Source: DASSKK01 sp035690495 (GTDB taxonomy: Bacteria > Actinomycetota > Actinomycetes > Propionibacteriales > Nocardioidaceae). From it: a stretch of 46,753 nt of DNA. The position numbers were made by a program, and so were the translations under genes. The stretch lies in contig DASSKK010000062.1 in NCBI GenBank assembly GCA_035690495.1, forward strand, positions 1 through 46,753, given 5' to 3'. The notes under the pieces were generated by a model. The model searched no databases, was not told the DNA's origin, and saw only the letters and a list, made by a program, of their open reading frames with translations. Positions 6,872 through 14,047 of this stretch are shown here, in pieces (within the stretch, counting starts at the first letter, position 1; each line of letters begins with the position of its first letter).

Positions 6872-6947
6872 TGGTGGAGCTGAGGGGACTCGAACCCCTG
6901 ACCCCCTCCATGCCATGGAGGTGCGCTACCAACTGCGCCACAGCCCC
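6872..6947 (-). tRNA. tRNA-Ala (anticodon GGC)
   Basis: On the minus strand the acceptor stem GGGGCTG pairs with CAGCTCC (one G-U). The D-arm GCGCAGTTGGTAGCGC, the anticodon stem CCTCC/GGAGG around loop ATGGCAT (anticodon GGC) and the T-arm with GGTTCGAGTCC are all present. The discriminator is A and the terminal CCA is encoded. The length of 76 bases is normal. It reads GCC and GCU alanine codons. Confidence 0.97.
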
Positions 6948-7055
6948 GCAGCCCGGGCCCGCCCGGGCAACCCGGGAATCCTAGCCAACCGGCGAGGCGA
7001 TTGCGAAATCGCCTCCGCCCCGCCGGTCGACCGCGAGAATCCTGCTGACTGCCGC

Positions 7056-8780
7056 TCAGACGGTCGCCGAGGAGGGGCCGGCCGGAGTGGCATCCTCCTC
7101 CGGTTGGTTGAGGATCTCCTCGACCCGGTGACCGGGCAGCTGGCAGTACCAGGCGCATCCCAGCACGACGATCGTCAAGATGACGTTGGCGATGATTCCG
7201 CCGTTGAACCCGTAGACGTTCGCCTGGCCGGCATTGGTCGCCGCGGACACGCCCGAGTAGCTGCCCAGGTAGCTGACGAGAGTGATCCCCGCGAACCAGA
7301 CGAGCACCCACCAGCCGTGCGCGAAGTCCAGCTTCGGCGCGCGACGGTTCGCTCCCTGGTCCCCCACCTCGAAGATGGCGAGCAGGACGTATCCGATCGC
7401 GACCGCGACCATCATCTTCCACACCTGGTCCCAGCCGGACCAATACATGATCAGGTTGGTGGACAGCAGGGCCAGCGGAGCGATGATCCACGCGCCGCCC
7501 TGCCGGTACGGCCGCTCCTGGTTGGGAATCTGCTTGCGGAACGTGAGCAGCGCGATGGCGCCGCTGCCGAAGGAGAGCACCGTCAGCGAGGTGACGATGC
7601 CAACCAGCGCCTGCCAGCTCGGGAAGGGCAGGAAGAAGATGCACCCGACGATGAACGCCAGAATCAGGCTGGGCCACGGTACTCCGTTGTTGTTGACGTG
7701 CGCGAGGACCTTGGGTGCGTTGCGGTTGCGCCCCATCGCGTAGGACATCCGGGCGGTGACGCTGGTGTAGATCAGGCCGGTGTCACCTGGGGAGATGAAC
7801 GCGTCGGCGTACAGCAGCCCGGCCAGCCAGCCGAGTCCGAGCACGGTCGCCAGTGTGGCCAGCGGGCTGAAGTTCCCCGCGGTGCTGCCGAGCTTGATCA
7901 GGCTGCCGACGTCGTGCCAACCGTGCTGGGCCAGCGCGTGAGGGTCCTGAGCTCCGATGAACGCGACCTGCAGCAGGATGTAGAGGATCCCGCAGATCAA
8001 CACCGAGCCGATCAGCGTCAGCGGCACGTTGCGCCGGGGGTTGTCCGTCTCGCCGGCCAGCTCGATGCCCTGGCGCCAGCCCAGGAACGAGAACGCGATG
8101 CCGGCGGCGGGGATCGCCTCGAAGGCGCTCTTGAGGCCGTAGGGCGCGAACCCGTTGCCGTCGGTGGTGTTCAGGCTGAAGTTCGAGATGTGGAAGGCGC
8201 TCACAATGACCGCGATGATCACCAGCACGATCATGCCCAGCTTCCACCAGACGAGCACGTTGTTGATCCGGGCGAACCAGCGCACCCCGAAGTAGTTGAT
8301 CACCACGAACAGCGCCATCATGCCGACCGCCACGCCGATGCCTGCCGGGGTGAGCGTGGCGTTGGAGTGCTCCAGCCAGTGCGCGTACGAGGAGGCGTAG
8401 GTCAGCACCGCGGAGACCTCGACGGAGGCCACCGCGGCGCAGGCCAGCCAGGTAACCCAGCCCATCGAGTAGCTGGCGAACGATCCCCATGCGTAGTGCG
8501 GGTAGCGGGCCACGCCGCCGCTGCGCGGGAACATCACGCCGAGCTCGGCATAGCTCAGCCCGATCAGCAGGAACATGATCGTGCCGACGACCCAGGAGAT
8601 GATCGCCGACGGGCCGGCCTGGCTGGACGCATTCAGCGAGCTGAACAGCCAGCCGGATCCGATGATCGAGCCGATGGCCGTGAACAGCAGCCCGATCGTG
8701 CCGAAGTCCTTCTTGAGTCGTATGTCGTCACCGGCGGCCGAACCCACCGCGGGTTCGGGGGTGGATGTGTCTGTAGCCAT
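7056..8780 (-). CDS. APC-superfamily amino acid permease
   Basis: An integral membrane transporter of 574 residues with about 12-14 hydrophobic segments. The first transmembrane segment carries the APC substrate-binding phrase IGSIIGSGWLF. PRSGG follows in the segment 2/3 region, and GIAFSFLGWRQGIELAGETDNP is the conserved segment 6 region. The GSGWLF form resembles the aspartate-proton symporter YveA group, but the substrate is not certain. ATG 8780 is preceded by AGGAGAGAGGA at a slightly long spacing. A candidate promoter with TTGCCA (8905-8900) and TACCGT (8880-8875), spacer 19, lies upstream. It is paralogous to the permease at 21630-23513. A start further upstream at 8894 is possible but the added residues are not membrane-like. 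Confidence 0.92.
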   Translation of the reverse strand: MATDTSTPEPAVGSAAGDDIRLKKDFGTIGLLFTAIGSIIGSGWLFSSLNASSQAGPSAIISWVVGTIMFLLIGLSYAELGVMFPRSGGVARYPHYAWGSFASYSMGWVTWLACAAVASVEVSAVLTYASSYAHWLEHSNATLTPAGIGVAVGMMALFVVINYFGVRWFARINNVLVWWKLGMIVLVIIAVIVSAFHISNFSLNTTDGNGFAPYGLKSAFEAIPAAGIAFSFLGWRQGIELAGETDNPRRNVPLTLIGSVLICGILYILLQVAFIGAQDPHALAQHGWHDVGSLIKLGSTAGNFSPLATLATVLGLGWLAGLLYADAFISPGDTGLIYTSVTARMSYAMGRNRNAPKVLAHVNNNGVPWPSLILAFIVGCIFFLPFPSWQALVGIVTSLTVLSFGSGAIALLTFRKQIPNQERPYRQGGAWIIAPLALLSTNLIMYWSGWDQVWKMMVAVAIGYVLLAIFEVGDQGANRRAPKLDFAHGWWVLVWFAGITLVSYLGSYSGVSAATNAGQANVYGFNGGIIANVILTIVVLGCAWYCQLPGHRVEEILNQPEEDATPAGPSSATV

Positions 8781-8945
8781 CGTTCCGATCCTCTCTCCTG
8801 CAAGGGATCCGTCCACGCAAGACTCCAACCGGACAGCCCGTCCGGAAGCCTTCCGCGTCGATCCCGCCTCAAGCACGGTAGACCCAAAGGCCAACCAACT
8901 GGCAACAGGGGAGGCTTCTGTCGAAATCGTGTCGCGAACGACGTG

Positions 8946-9650
8946 TCAGGATTCGTCCGGGAGCACCGGCGGCGTGACGTGGCCCGGACGCACCGACTCG
9001 TTGTAGCCATGTAGGCGCAGCCGCCCGGCGTACTCGCTCTCGACCATGGACGCCCAGGCACAGTTGTCCATGCCTGCGACCGAGCGTTCGGCTTCAGTGC
9101 TCCAACCCAGCAGAGCGGCCATGCCCACCTTGAGCGCCGCGCCGTGCGTCACCACGATGCCCGTCTCCCCGGGGCTCAGCGCCGCCAGGCACTCATGAAG
9201 CGCGGGGAGCACGCGGACCCGTACCTCGTCGGTGGACTCGGCGCCACGGACCAGCAAGCTGTCGTCATGCCTGGTCCAAGCGGCGTACTCGGTCGGGTAC
9301 CGCTCGGAGAACTCCGTGATCGTCAGGCCCTGCCGTTCCCCCACGTCGTACTCCCGCAGCCGTGCGTCGTAGATCGCGGTCAGCCCGGTCTCCTTCTCCA
9401 GATACGAGCAGGTCTGCCGGGCCCGAGCCAGATCGGAGGACCACAGCCGCGCAGGCACGAGTGAGCCCAGATACGCAGCGGCAGCAGAGGCCTGGGCATG
9501 ACCGGTCTCGTCGAGCTCGACGTCGGCCTGCCCTTGGGCCCGCTCGCATGCGTTCCAGGCCGTGCGGCCGTGCCGGAGCAGGATCAGACGACGGCCGGGG
9601 GTGGTCTCGACAGGCTCGGCCGTCGGGTCCGGCACGACCGGCGGGCTCAC
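8946..9650 (-). CDS. Histidine phosphatase family protein (GpgP-like by synteny)
   Basis: A 234-residue phosphohydrolase of the phosphoglycerate-mutase-like fold. The phosphohistidine motif LLRHGRTAWN has RHG at residues 26-28, SSDLARARQT follows, and the second catalytic histidine is in VVTHGAALK. GTG 9650 overlaps the rsfS stop (GTGA), indicating translational coupling. The order nadD-rsfS-histidine phosphatase matches mycobacteria, where the third gene encodes glucosyl-3-phosphoglycerate phosphatase. Function here is inferred from that. The first 20 residues (including TAEPVETT) are encoded by a copy of a dispersed GCCGAGCCTGTCGAG repeat and look like an added N-terminal extension. Methionine-poor starts leave some doubt about the exact start. 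Confidence 0.88.
   Translation of the reverse strand: MSPPVVPDPTAEPVETTPGRRLILLRHGRTAWNACERAQGQADVELDETGHAQASAAAAYLGSLVPARLWSSDLARARQTCSYLEKETGLTAIYDARLREYDVGERQGLTITEFSERYPTEYAAWTRHDDSLLVRGAESTDEVRVRVLPALHECLAALSPGETGIVVTHGAALKVGMAALLGWSTEAERSVAGMDNCAWASMVESEYAGRLRLHGYNESVRPGHVTPPVLPDES
9604..9627. repeat. Dispersed CTCGACAGGCTCGGC repeat inside the phosphatase 5' end
   Basis: The 24 bases share the core CTCGACAGGCTCGGC with copies at 32067-32088 and 41169-41192, and a diverged copy with 44725-44750. Here it falls inside the coding sequence and supplies part of the N-terminal extension of the phosphatase. Confidence 0.7.
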
Positions 9651-10027
9651 GCGCCGCGGCCGGAGGTCACGGTCGCCGGCAGCTCGATGACCGGGCAGTC
9701 GCGCCAGAGCCGTTCGAGAGCATAGAAGGCGCGCTCCTCCTCGTGCTGGACGTGCACCACGATCTCGTCGTAGTCGATCAGCACCCACCGGCCGTCGCGC
9801 TCCCCCTCCCGGCGCACCGGTTTGGCGCCGTGCGCACGCAGCCGCTCCTCGACCTCGTCGACGACGGCTCTGACCTGCCGGTCGTTCGGAGCCGAGCAGA
9901 GTACGAACGCGTCGGTGATCACCAGCTGCTCGGAGACGTCGAAGGCGATGATGCTCTCGGCGAGCTTGTCCGAAGCCGCCTGGGCGGCGGCGCGGACCAG
10001 TTCGAGTGCGTGGTCGGTGGCAGTCAC
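9647..10027 (-). CDS. rsfS: Ribosomal silencing factor RsfS
   Basis: A 126-residue protein of the RsfS/Iojap/YbeB family, which binds ribosomal protein L14 and blocks 30S-50S joining in starvation. Family phrases are ALELVRAAAQAASDK at the start, ITDAFVLCSAPNDRQVRAVVDEVEE in the middle, and GRWVLIDYDEIVVHVQHEEERAFYALERLW toward the end. It starts at GTG 10027 after GGGAG, 15 bases after nadD, and its stop overlaps the next start (GTGA). The gene pair nadD-rsfS is conserved across bacteria. Confidence 0.96.
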   Translation of the reverse strand: MTATDHALELVRAAAQAASDKLAESIIAFDVSEQLVITDAFVLCSAPNDRQVRAVVDEVEERLRAHGAKPVRREGERDGRWVLIDYDEIVVHVQHEEERAFYALERLWRDCPVIELPATVTSGRGA

Positions 10028-10042
10028 AAAACTCCCATCGGT

Positions 10043-10672
10043 TCAGGAGGTCCCGAGCTTCGGGCCGGTGCGGTCACGGACGTAGAGGGAGTACTTCTCG
10101 ATGTACTGGACGACGCCGTCGGGCACCAGGTACCAGACCGGCTCGCCGTTCTCCTGCCGCTTGCGGCAGTCGGTCGAGGAGATCGCCAACGCGGGGATCT
10201 CCACGATCGTGACCGCATCCTCGGGCAGTCCGTCCAGGGTGCCCGGGTCAAGACGCACGCCGGGACGGGTGCAGCCGACGAAGTGCGCCAGCTCGAACAG
10301 CTCGCCGACGTCGCGCCAGGTAAAGATGTTGCCCAGCGCGTCGGCGCCGGTGATGAAGTACAGGTCCGCCTCGGGCATCTGCTTGCGCAGGTCGCGCAAG
10401 GTGTCGATGGTGTACGTCGGGCCGTCCCGGTCGATGTCGACCCGGGACACCCAGAACAACGGGTTCGAGGCGGTCGCGATCACCGTCATCAGGTAGCGGT
10501 CCTCGGCGGGCGAGACGACCCGGGCGTTCTTCTGCCAGGGCTCCCCGGTGGGGACGAACACGACCTCGTCGAGCCCGAACCACGCCTGCACCTCGCTGGC
10601 CGCGACCAGGTGGCCGTGGTGGATGGGATCGAACGTGCCGCCCATCACCCCCACCCGGCGCCGTCGATCCAT
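10043..10672 (-). CDS. nadD: Nicotinate-nucleotide adenylyltransferase NadD
   Basis: Transfers AMP from ATP to nicotinate mononucleotide in NAD synthesis. The nucleotidyltransferase motif GGTFDPIHHGHL begins at residue 11. The ATP-binding ISSTDCRKR (ISSTxxR) is near the C-terminus. Length 209 residues from ATG 10672 fits the family. A longer frame to 10714 would run into the preceding small gene. The start lies two bases after the stop of the 51-residue membrane protein gene (TGA-GC-ATG), so NadD is probably translated by reinitiation or coupling from it. Confidence 0.96.
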   Translation of the reverse strand: MDRRRRVGVMGGTFDPIHHGHLVAASEVQAWFGLDEVVFVPTGEPWQKNARVVSPAEDRYLMTVIATASNPLFWVSRVDIDRDGPTYTIDTLRDLRKQMPEADLYFITGADALGNIFTWRDVGELFELAHFVGCTRPGVRLDPGTLDGLPEDAVTIVEIPALAISSTDCRKRQENGEPVWYLVPDGVVQYIEKYSLYVRDRTGPKLGTS

Positions 10673-10674
10673 GC

Positions 10675-10830
10675 TCAGGTGTGGTCCCGACCCGCGCCGA
10701 AGGCCAACAGGCACCCCATCACCAGCAGCAGGAAGCCGAAGATCACCCCACCGACGACCCAGTGGTTGACCCCGGCAGCGAACCCGTGCGTCTCGGCGGC
10801 GAGCACGGCGATCATCGGAACAAACGACAT
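10675..10830 (-). CDS. Small single-pass membrane protein upstream of nadD
   Basis: A 51-residue protein, MSFVPMIAVLAAETHGFAAG and onward, with a hydrophobic helix at about residues 23-45 (HWVVGGVIFGFLLLVMGCLLA in part) and a short polar tail ending GRDHT. Small membrane proteins at this place before nadD recur in actinobacteria as far as I recall, but no function is known. TAGGAT seven bases before ATG 10830 suggests a leaderless transcript that would carry nadD, rsfS and the phosphatase. Its stop lies two bases before the nadD start. The operon layout makes it a real gene, not chance. Confidence 0.75.
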   Translation of the reverse strand: MSFVPMIAVLAAETHGFAAGVNHWVVGGVIFGFLLLVMGCLLAFGAGRDHT

Positions 10831-10837
10831 GACTCGG

Positions 10838-10843
10838 ATCCTA
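10838..10843 (-). promoter_or_regulatory. -10-like TAGGAT heading the nadD operon
   Basis: On the minus strand TAGGAT ends seven bases before ATG 10830. This predicts a leaderless transcript for the small membrane gene-nadD-rsfS-phosphatase operon. Confidence 0.6.
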
Positions 10844-10861
10844 CCGTGCCCGCCGATCCGC

Positions 10862-11782
10862 TCACCGCGACCGGGTGGCCGTGCCGGTGGCGTCGCCCAG
10901 CAGGCGGTCCCGGTCCACCTTCTCGTGCACCCGGACGATCGCGCGCACGCCGAACCACATCAGCGCGAGGCCGACCACCTGTACGACGGCCAGCGCGGCC
11001 GAGCGCCACGGCGGCACACCCAGGAACCCCCAGCTGAACAGCTCGGCCACCAGCACGTCGACGAGGTTCAGGATCGGCATGGACATCGACAGCGGGGCCG
11101 CACGGTAGGCCCGCTGGTTGAGGATCATCGCGATGATCCCGAAAACGACCAGGAAGGCCGCGAGCAGCGCGACCGGCACGCTGACGAAGCCCCCGTGCGC
11201 GGCGTTGTCCAGCAGAGTCTTCACGTTGCCGGCGACCACGCCGTACACCGCGCCGGCGGTGCTGCCCAGCACGAGCGCCTGGCCGCGTGGGGAGAGTCGC
11301 TCCGCGTAGTGACCGATCAGCAGTACGAGCACGACGAGGACGGCGTCGAAGACGAGCACAGAGGTGGCCGAGGACGCCTTCTGGTTCGGTGTCGCGTTGG
11401 TGGCGATCAGCAGCACCACCAGACCCACCACCGCAAGCGTGACGGCGCCGACCTCGGGCAGGTGCGGACGCTCACGGTCCATCCAGGCGCGCAGCGGCAC
11501 CGCGAACACGACGCCGGAGCAGATGATCGGCTGCACGAACGGCAGGGTGCCGAGGTCGAGTGCGAGCGCATGCAGGCCGAACGCGGCCAGACCGATCACG
11601 AGCCCGAGCACCCACAGGGGCCGCGCGGCAAGACTGCGCATCAGTGCCGACGCGCCCTGCACGTGGTCGGGCACCCGGCCGACGTCTCGGTGCTGCAGGG
11701 AGGTCGACAAGGAGAACCCGAACGCCGAGACGATGGCTACCAGGATCGCCGCGAGGATGTCGCACCTCCCATCGCCCGCCAA
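10862..11782 (-). CDS. DMT-type (EamA-like) multi-helix membrane transporter
   Basis: About 300 residues with roughly ten hydrophobic segments arranged as two similar halves, like DMT/EamA-type drug and metabolite transporters. Typical phrases are AFGFSLSTSLQHR early on, GLAAFGLHALALDLGTLPFVQPI, and YRAAPLSMSMPILNLVDVLVAELF in the second half. It probably exports or imports a small molecule, but no substrate can be named. The start is uncertain: no in-frame ATG exists. TTG 11782 is the first conventional codon, but it has no ribosome binding site, while GGGAGG sits at ideal spacing before an ATC codon at 11758 where the membrane sequence ILAAILVAIVS begins. A 23-bp repeat array and a TAGAGT hexamer lie upstream. 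Confidence 0.75.
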   Translation of the reverse strand: MAGDGRCDILAAILVAIVSAFGFSLSTSLQHRDVGRVPDHVQGASALMRSLAARPLWVLGLVIGLAAFGLHALALDLGTLPFVQPIICSGVVFAVPLRAWMDRERPHLPEVGAVTLAVVGLVVLLIATNATPNQKASSATSVLVFDAVLVVLVLLIGHYAERLSPRGQALVLGSTAGAVYGVVAGNVKTLLDNAAHGGFVSVPVALLAAFLVVFGIIAMILNQRAYRAAPLSMSMPILNLVDVLVAELFSWGFLGVPPWRSAALAVVQVVGLALMWFGVRAIVRVHEKVDRDRLLGDATGTATRSR

Positions 11783-11837
11783 AGGGCCGACGGACAGCGG
11801 GTCGGGAGGCGTCGACCCTGCACCTCCGTCGCAGCCG

Positions 11838-11843
11838 ACTCTA
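11838..11843 (-). promoter_or_regulatory. -10-like TAGAGT next to the 23-bp repeat
   Basis: On the minus strand TAGAGT follows the repeat array after four bases (GGCGAC-TCGG-TAGAGT), mirroring the arrangement at 2958-2966. It could drive the DMT transporter gene with a leader of about 50-75 bases. It also lies in a small dyad (CGACTC-TACC-GAGTCG, 11836-11851). Confidence 0.45.
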
Positions 11844-11847
11844 CCGA

Positions 11848-11938
11848 GTCGCCCCCGCCACCGAGCCCCGTCGCCCCCCGCCACCCCGCCCCGTCGCCCC
11901 CCGCCACCCCGCCCGGTCGCCCCCCGCCACCCCGCCCA
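11848..11938 (-). repeat. Four-copy 23-bp G-rich tandem repeat, second locus
   Basis: Four units lie at 11848-11869 (22 bases, diverged), 11870-11892, 11893-11915 and 11916-11938. Read on the minus strand they share the GGGCGGGGTGGCGGGGG core of the array at 2821-2958 and differ at about one base per unit (GCGAC instead of ACGAC). The array lies between the VOC gene and the DMT transporter, with the G-rich strand again the coding strand of the gene downstream. Confidence 0.93.
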
Positions 11939-11970
11939 AGTGCCCTGCGAGAGTCCTGTACGGCGGGGCC

Positions 11971-12501
11971 CTACTTGGGCTGGTAGTACCTCTTGTACAG
12001 CGTGTGGCGGAACAAGACGCCGCCGAGCGGGCCGAGCCACTGGAGCACGTGCCGCATGTGCTTGTTGTCGATCAGCTCGATCAGGTTGCCGTCGGGGTCC
12101 TTGCAGAAGAAGAACGTGTGCCCGTGCGGGGACTGCTCCGGCAAGCTGACGATCTCCACGCCCTTGGACACCAGGTAGTCGTGCCACCGCTGGGTTCCGC
12201 GCACGTTGAACGAGATGTGGGTCGGTCCGAGCCTGTTCCACACCACGTCGACCGGCGGCTCGTGCGGCACGAACTCGAAGATCTCGATGGTGGCGCCGCC
12301 GGGGATCCGGACCCAGCCGATCTTGCACGTCGGCTCCGGGTCATCCTCGGGGACGTCCACGCCGAAGAAGGTCCGGACCCGGTCCGACGGGGTGTCGGAC
12401 ACGCCGACCACGGGGGCTCCGAACACGTCCCAGTAGAACCGCACCGCCTCGTTGAAGTCGGAGACGGTGATCGCGACGTGGCTGAACGTCTGGACGCGCA
12501 T
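11971..12501 (-). CDS. VOC-superfamily (glyoxalase/bleomycin-resistance fold) protein
   Basis: A 176-residue metal-dependent-type VOC protein. It opens QTFSHVAITVSDFNEAVRFY, holding a likely metal-ligand His8, and repeats the pattern in THISFNVRG, with the last ligand candidate in DPDGNLIELID (Glu). The C-terminal KHMRHVLQWLGPLGG tail extends beyond the usual VOC module. Members include glyoxalases, epimerases and ring-cleaving dioxygenases. ATG 12501 has GAGAGGA upstream. It lies 31 bases after the GMC oxidoreductase gene, so it may act on a product of the two oxidoreductases before it. The substrate is unknown. Confidence 0.85.
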   Translation of the reverse strand: MRVQTFSHVAITVSDFNEAVRFYWDVFGAPVVGVSDTPSDRVRTFFGVDVPEDDPEPTCKIGWVRIPGGATIEIFEFVPHEPPVDVVWNRLGPTHISFNVRGTQRWHDYLVSKGVEIVSLPEQSPHGHTFFFCKDPDGNLIELIDNKHMRHVLQWLGPLGGVLFRHTLYKRYYQPK

Positions 12502-12532
12502 CGATAGGTCCTCTCGGCGGCTCGTCAGGGGT

Positions 12533-14047
12533 TCACTTCAGGTCGTTGGCGGTCAGGTGGTCGGCCACCCGCAGCGCCTGGGCGATGATCGTCAGGCCCG
12601 GGTTGACCGCCGCCGACGACGGGAAGAACGACGCGTCGACGACGAACAGGTTCTCGACGTCGTGGGTGCGGCAGTAGGTGTCGAGCACAGACGTCTTCGG
12701 GTCGGTGCCGAACGCCATCGTGCCGCACTGGTGGGTGGTGTTCTGCACCTTGAACGAGTGCCTGACCACCTTCCAGAAGCCGAGCTTCCTCAGCATCCGG
12801 ACCGCCTTGGCGACCAGCTCGGAGTGCGGGGCCAGGTTGTTGGGCTGGTAGTCGACCCGGATCCGGCCGTCGGGCTGCACGGTGACGCGGTTCGACGTAC
12901 GCGGCAGATCTTCCGACATCGCCAGCCAGTCCACGCCCCGGGCGACGAACGCGTTGCACATCCATAGCGGCAGGAACGGGGCGACCGCCTGCACGATCGG
13001 GCCGTGCGCGCGGCCCTGGGACTGGATGTGGCCGAGCGGGTAGCGATGGCCGTCGCCAGCACGGTAGTAGTCGTTGATCGCCACCGTCTTCGCGAACACG
13101 GTCGGGTTCACTTGGAAGGGGTGGAATGCCTCCATCATCGTGGCCAGGTGCGCCATGTAGTTGCGCCCGATCAGATCCGAGCTGTTGGCCAGGCCGTTCG
13201 GGTGCTTGTCGTTGGCCGAGCGAAGCATCAGCGCCGCCGAGTTGACCGCACCGCAGGAGACCACCACCGTCGACGCCTCGACCCGCACCAGGTTGCCGTC
13301 GCGCTCCACGTCGACGGCGGTCACCTTCTTGCCGCCGGGGTCGGTGACCAGGCGTACGGCGCGGGCGCCGGTCCACATCGTCACCGTGTCGCAGGCCGTC
13401 GCCGGCTCGACGCACATCGTGTCGGCGTCGGCCTTGGCGCGCAGCTTGCACGGGAAGGAGTTGCAGGTGCTGCACAGCACGCAGCCGCCGGGCCGGCCGG
13501 GATCGACCATGCCGAGCGGGAGGTACGACGGGCTCAGCCCCTGACCGCGCAGCCTGTCCACGATCTCGGCCATCCGCGGCTCGTGCTCGACCCGTGGATA
13601 GGGGTATGGCGGCCGCTCCGGCTCGGTGGGGTCCACACCGTCCTGGCCGTGCACCTGGTAGAGCCGCTCGGCGCGGTCGTACCAGGGTGCGAGCGTGTCG
13701 TAGTCGATCGGCCAGGCCGGTGACACGCCGTCGGCGTGCTCGATCGCGTCGAAGTCGTCGGCGCGCAGCCGGTAGAGCACGCTCCCCCAGAACTTGGTGT
13801 TGCCGCCGACGACGTAGTGCACCATCGGCCTGAAGCTGCGCCCGCGCCCGTCCAGCCACGACTCGTCCGGCCGGTAGCGCTCCTGCTGCCAGACCGCGGC
13901 CGGGTCCCAGTTCTGCGGCTCCTGCGGCAGCATCTGGCCGCGCTCGAGCAGCAGCACCCGTGCACCGGTGCCGGACAGCGCGTGGGCCATCGTCCCGCCT
14001 CCGGCGCCGCTGCCGACGATGACCACGTCGAAGTGCTCGGTGCTCAT
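12533..14047 (-). CDS. GMC-family FAD-dependent oxidoreductase
   Basis: A 504-residue flavoprotein. The dinucleotide-binding VVIVGSGAGGGT occupies residues 8-19, and a GGNTKFWG flavin-attachment-like segment is near residue 80. CxxCNxFPCK (about residues 194-203) is a cysteine cluster seen in some GMC proteins. The C-terminal signature HQCGTMAFGTDP, followed by DASFFPSSAAVNPGLTIIAQA, holds the catalytic His and the GMC_oxred_C motif. GMC enzymes oxidise alcohol groups of sugars, sterols or cyclitols. ATG 14047 overlaps the stop of the Gfo/Idh/MocA gene (ATGA), so the two are coupled. A sugar or polyol substrate is plausible from the partner but unproven. Confidence 0.92.
   Translation of the reverse strand: MSTEHFDVVIVGSGAGGGTMAHALSGTGARVLLLERGQMLPQEPQNWDPAAVWQQERYRPDESWLDGRGRSFRPMVHYVVGGNTKFWGSVLYRLRADDFDAIEHADGVSPAWPIDYDTLAPWYDRAERLYQVHGQDGVDPTEPERPPYPYPRVEHEPRMAEIVDRLRGQGLSPSYLPLGMVDPGRPGGCVLCSTCNSFPCKLRAKADADTMCVEPATACDTVTMWTGARAVRLVTDPGGKKVTAVDVERDGNLVRVEASTVVVSCGAVNSAALMLRSANDKHPNGLANSSDLIGRNYMAHLATMMEAFHPFQVNPTVFAKTVAINDYYRAGDGHRYPLGHIQSQGRAHGPIVQAVAPFLPLWMCNAFVARGVDWLAMSEDLPRTSNRVTVQPDGRIRVDYQPNNLAPHSELVAKAVRMLRKLGFWKVVRHSFKVQNTTHQCGTMAFGTDPKTSVLDTYCRTHDVENLFVVDASFFPSSAAVNPGLTIIAQALRVADHLTANDLK

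Noticed and set aside
11821..11940. Proline-rich coding sequence
   Set aside because: PPPPRP-type residues come from the 23-bp repeat read in frame; no start or domain.
9362..11986. Plus-strand open frame of 874 codons
   Set aside because: Shadow across nadD, rsfS, the transporter and the repeat; proline/arginine-rich low-complexity residues without domain features.
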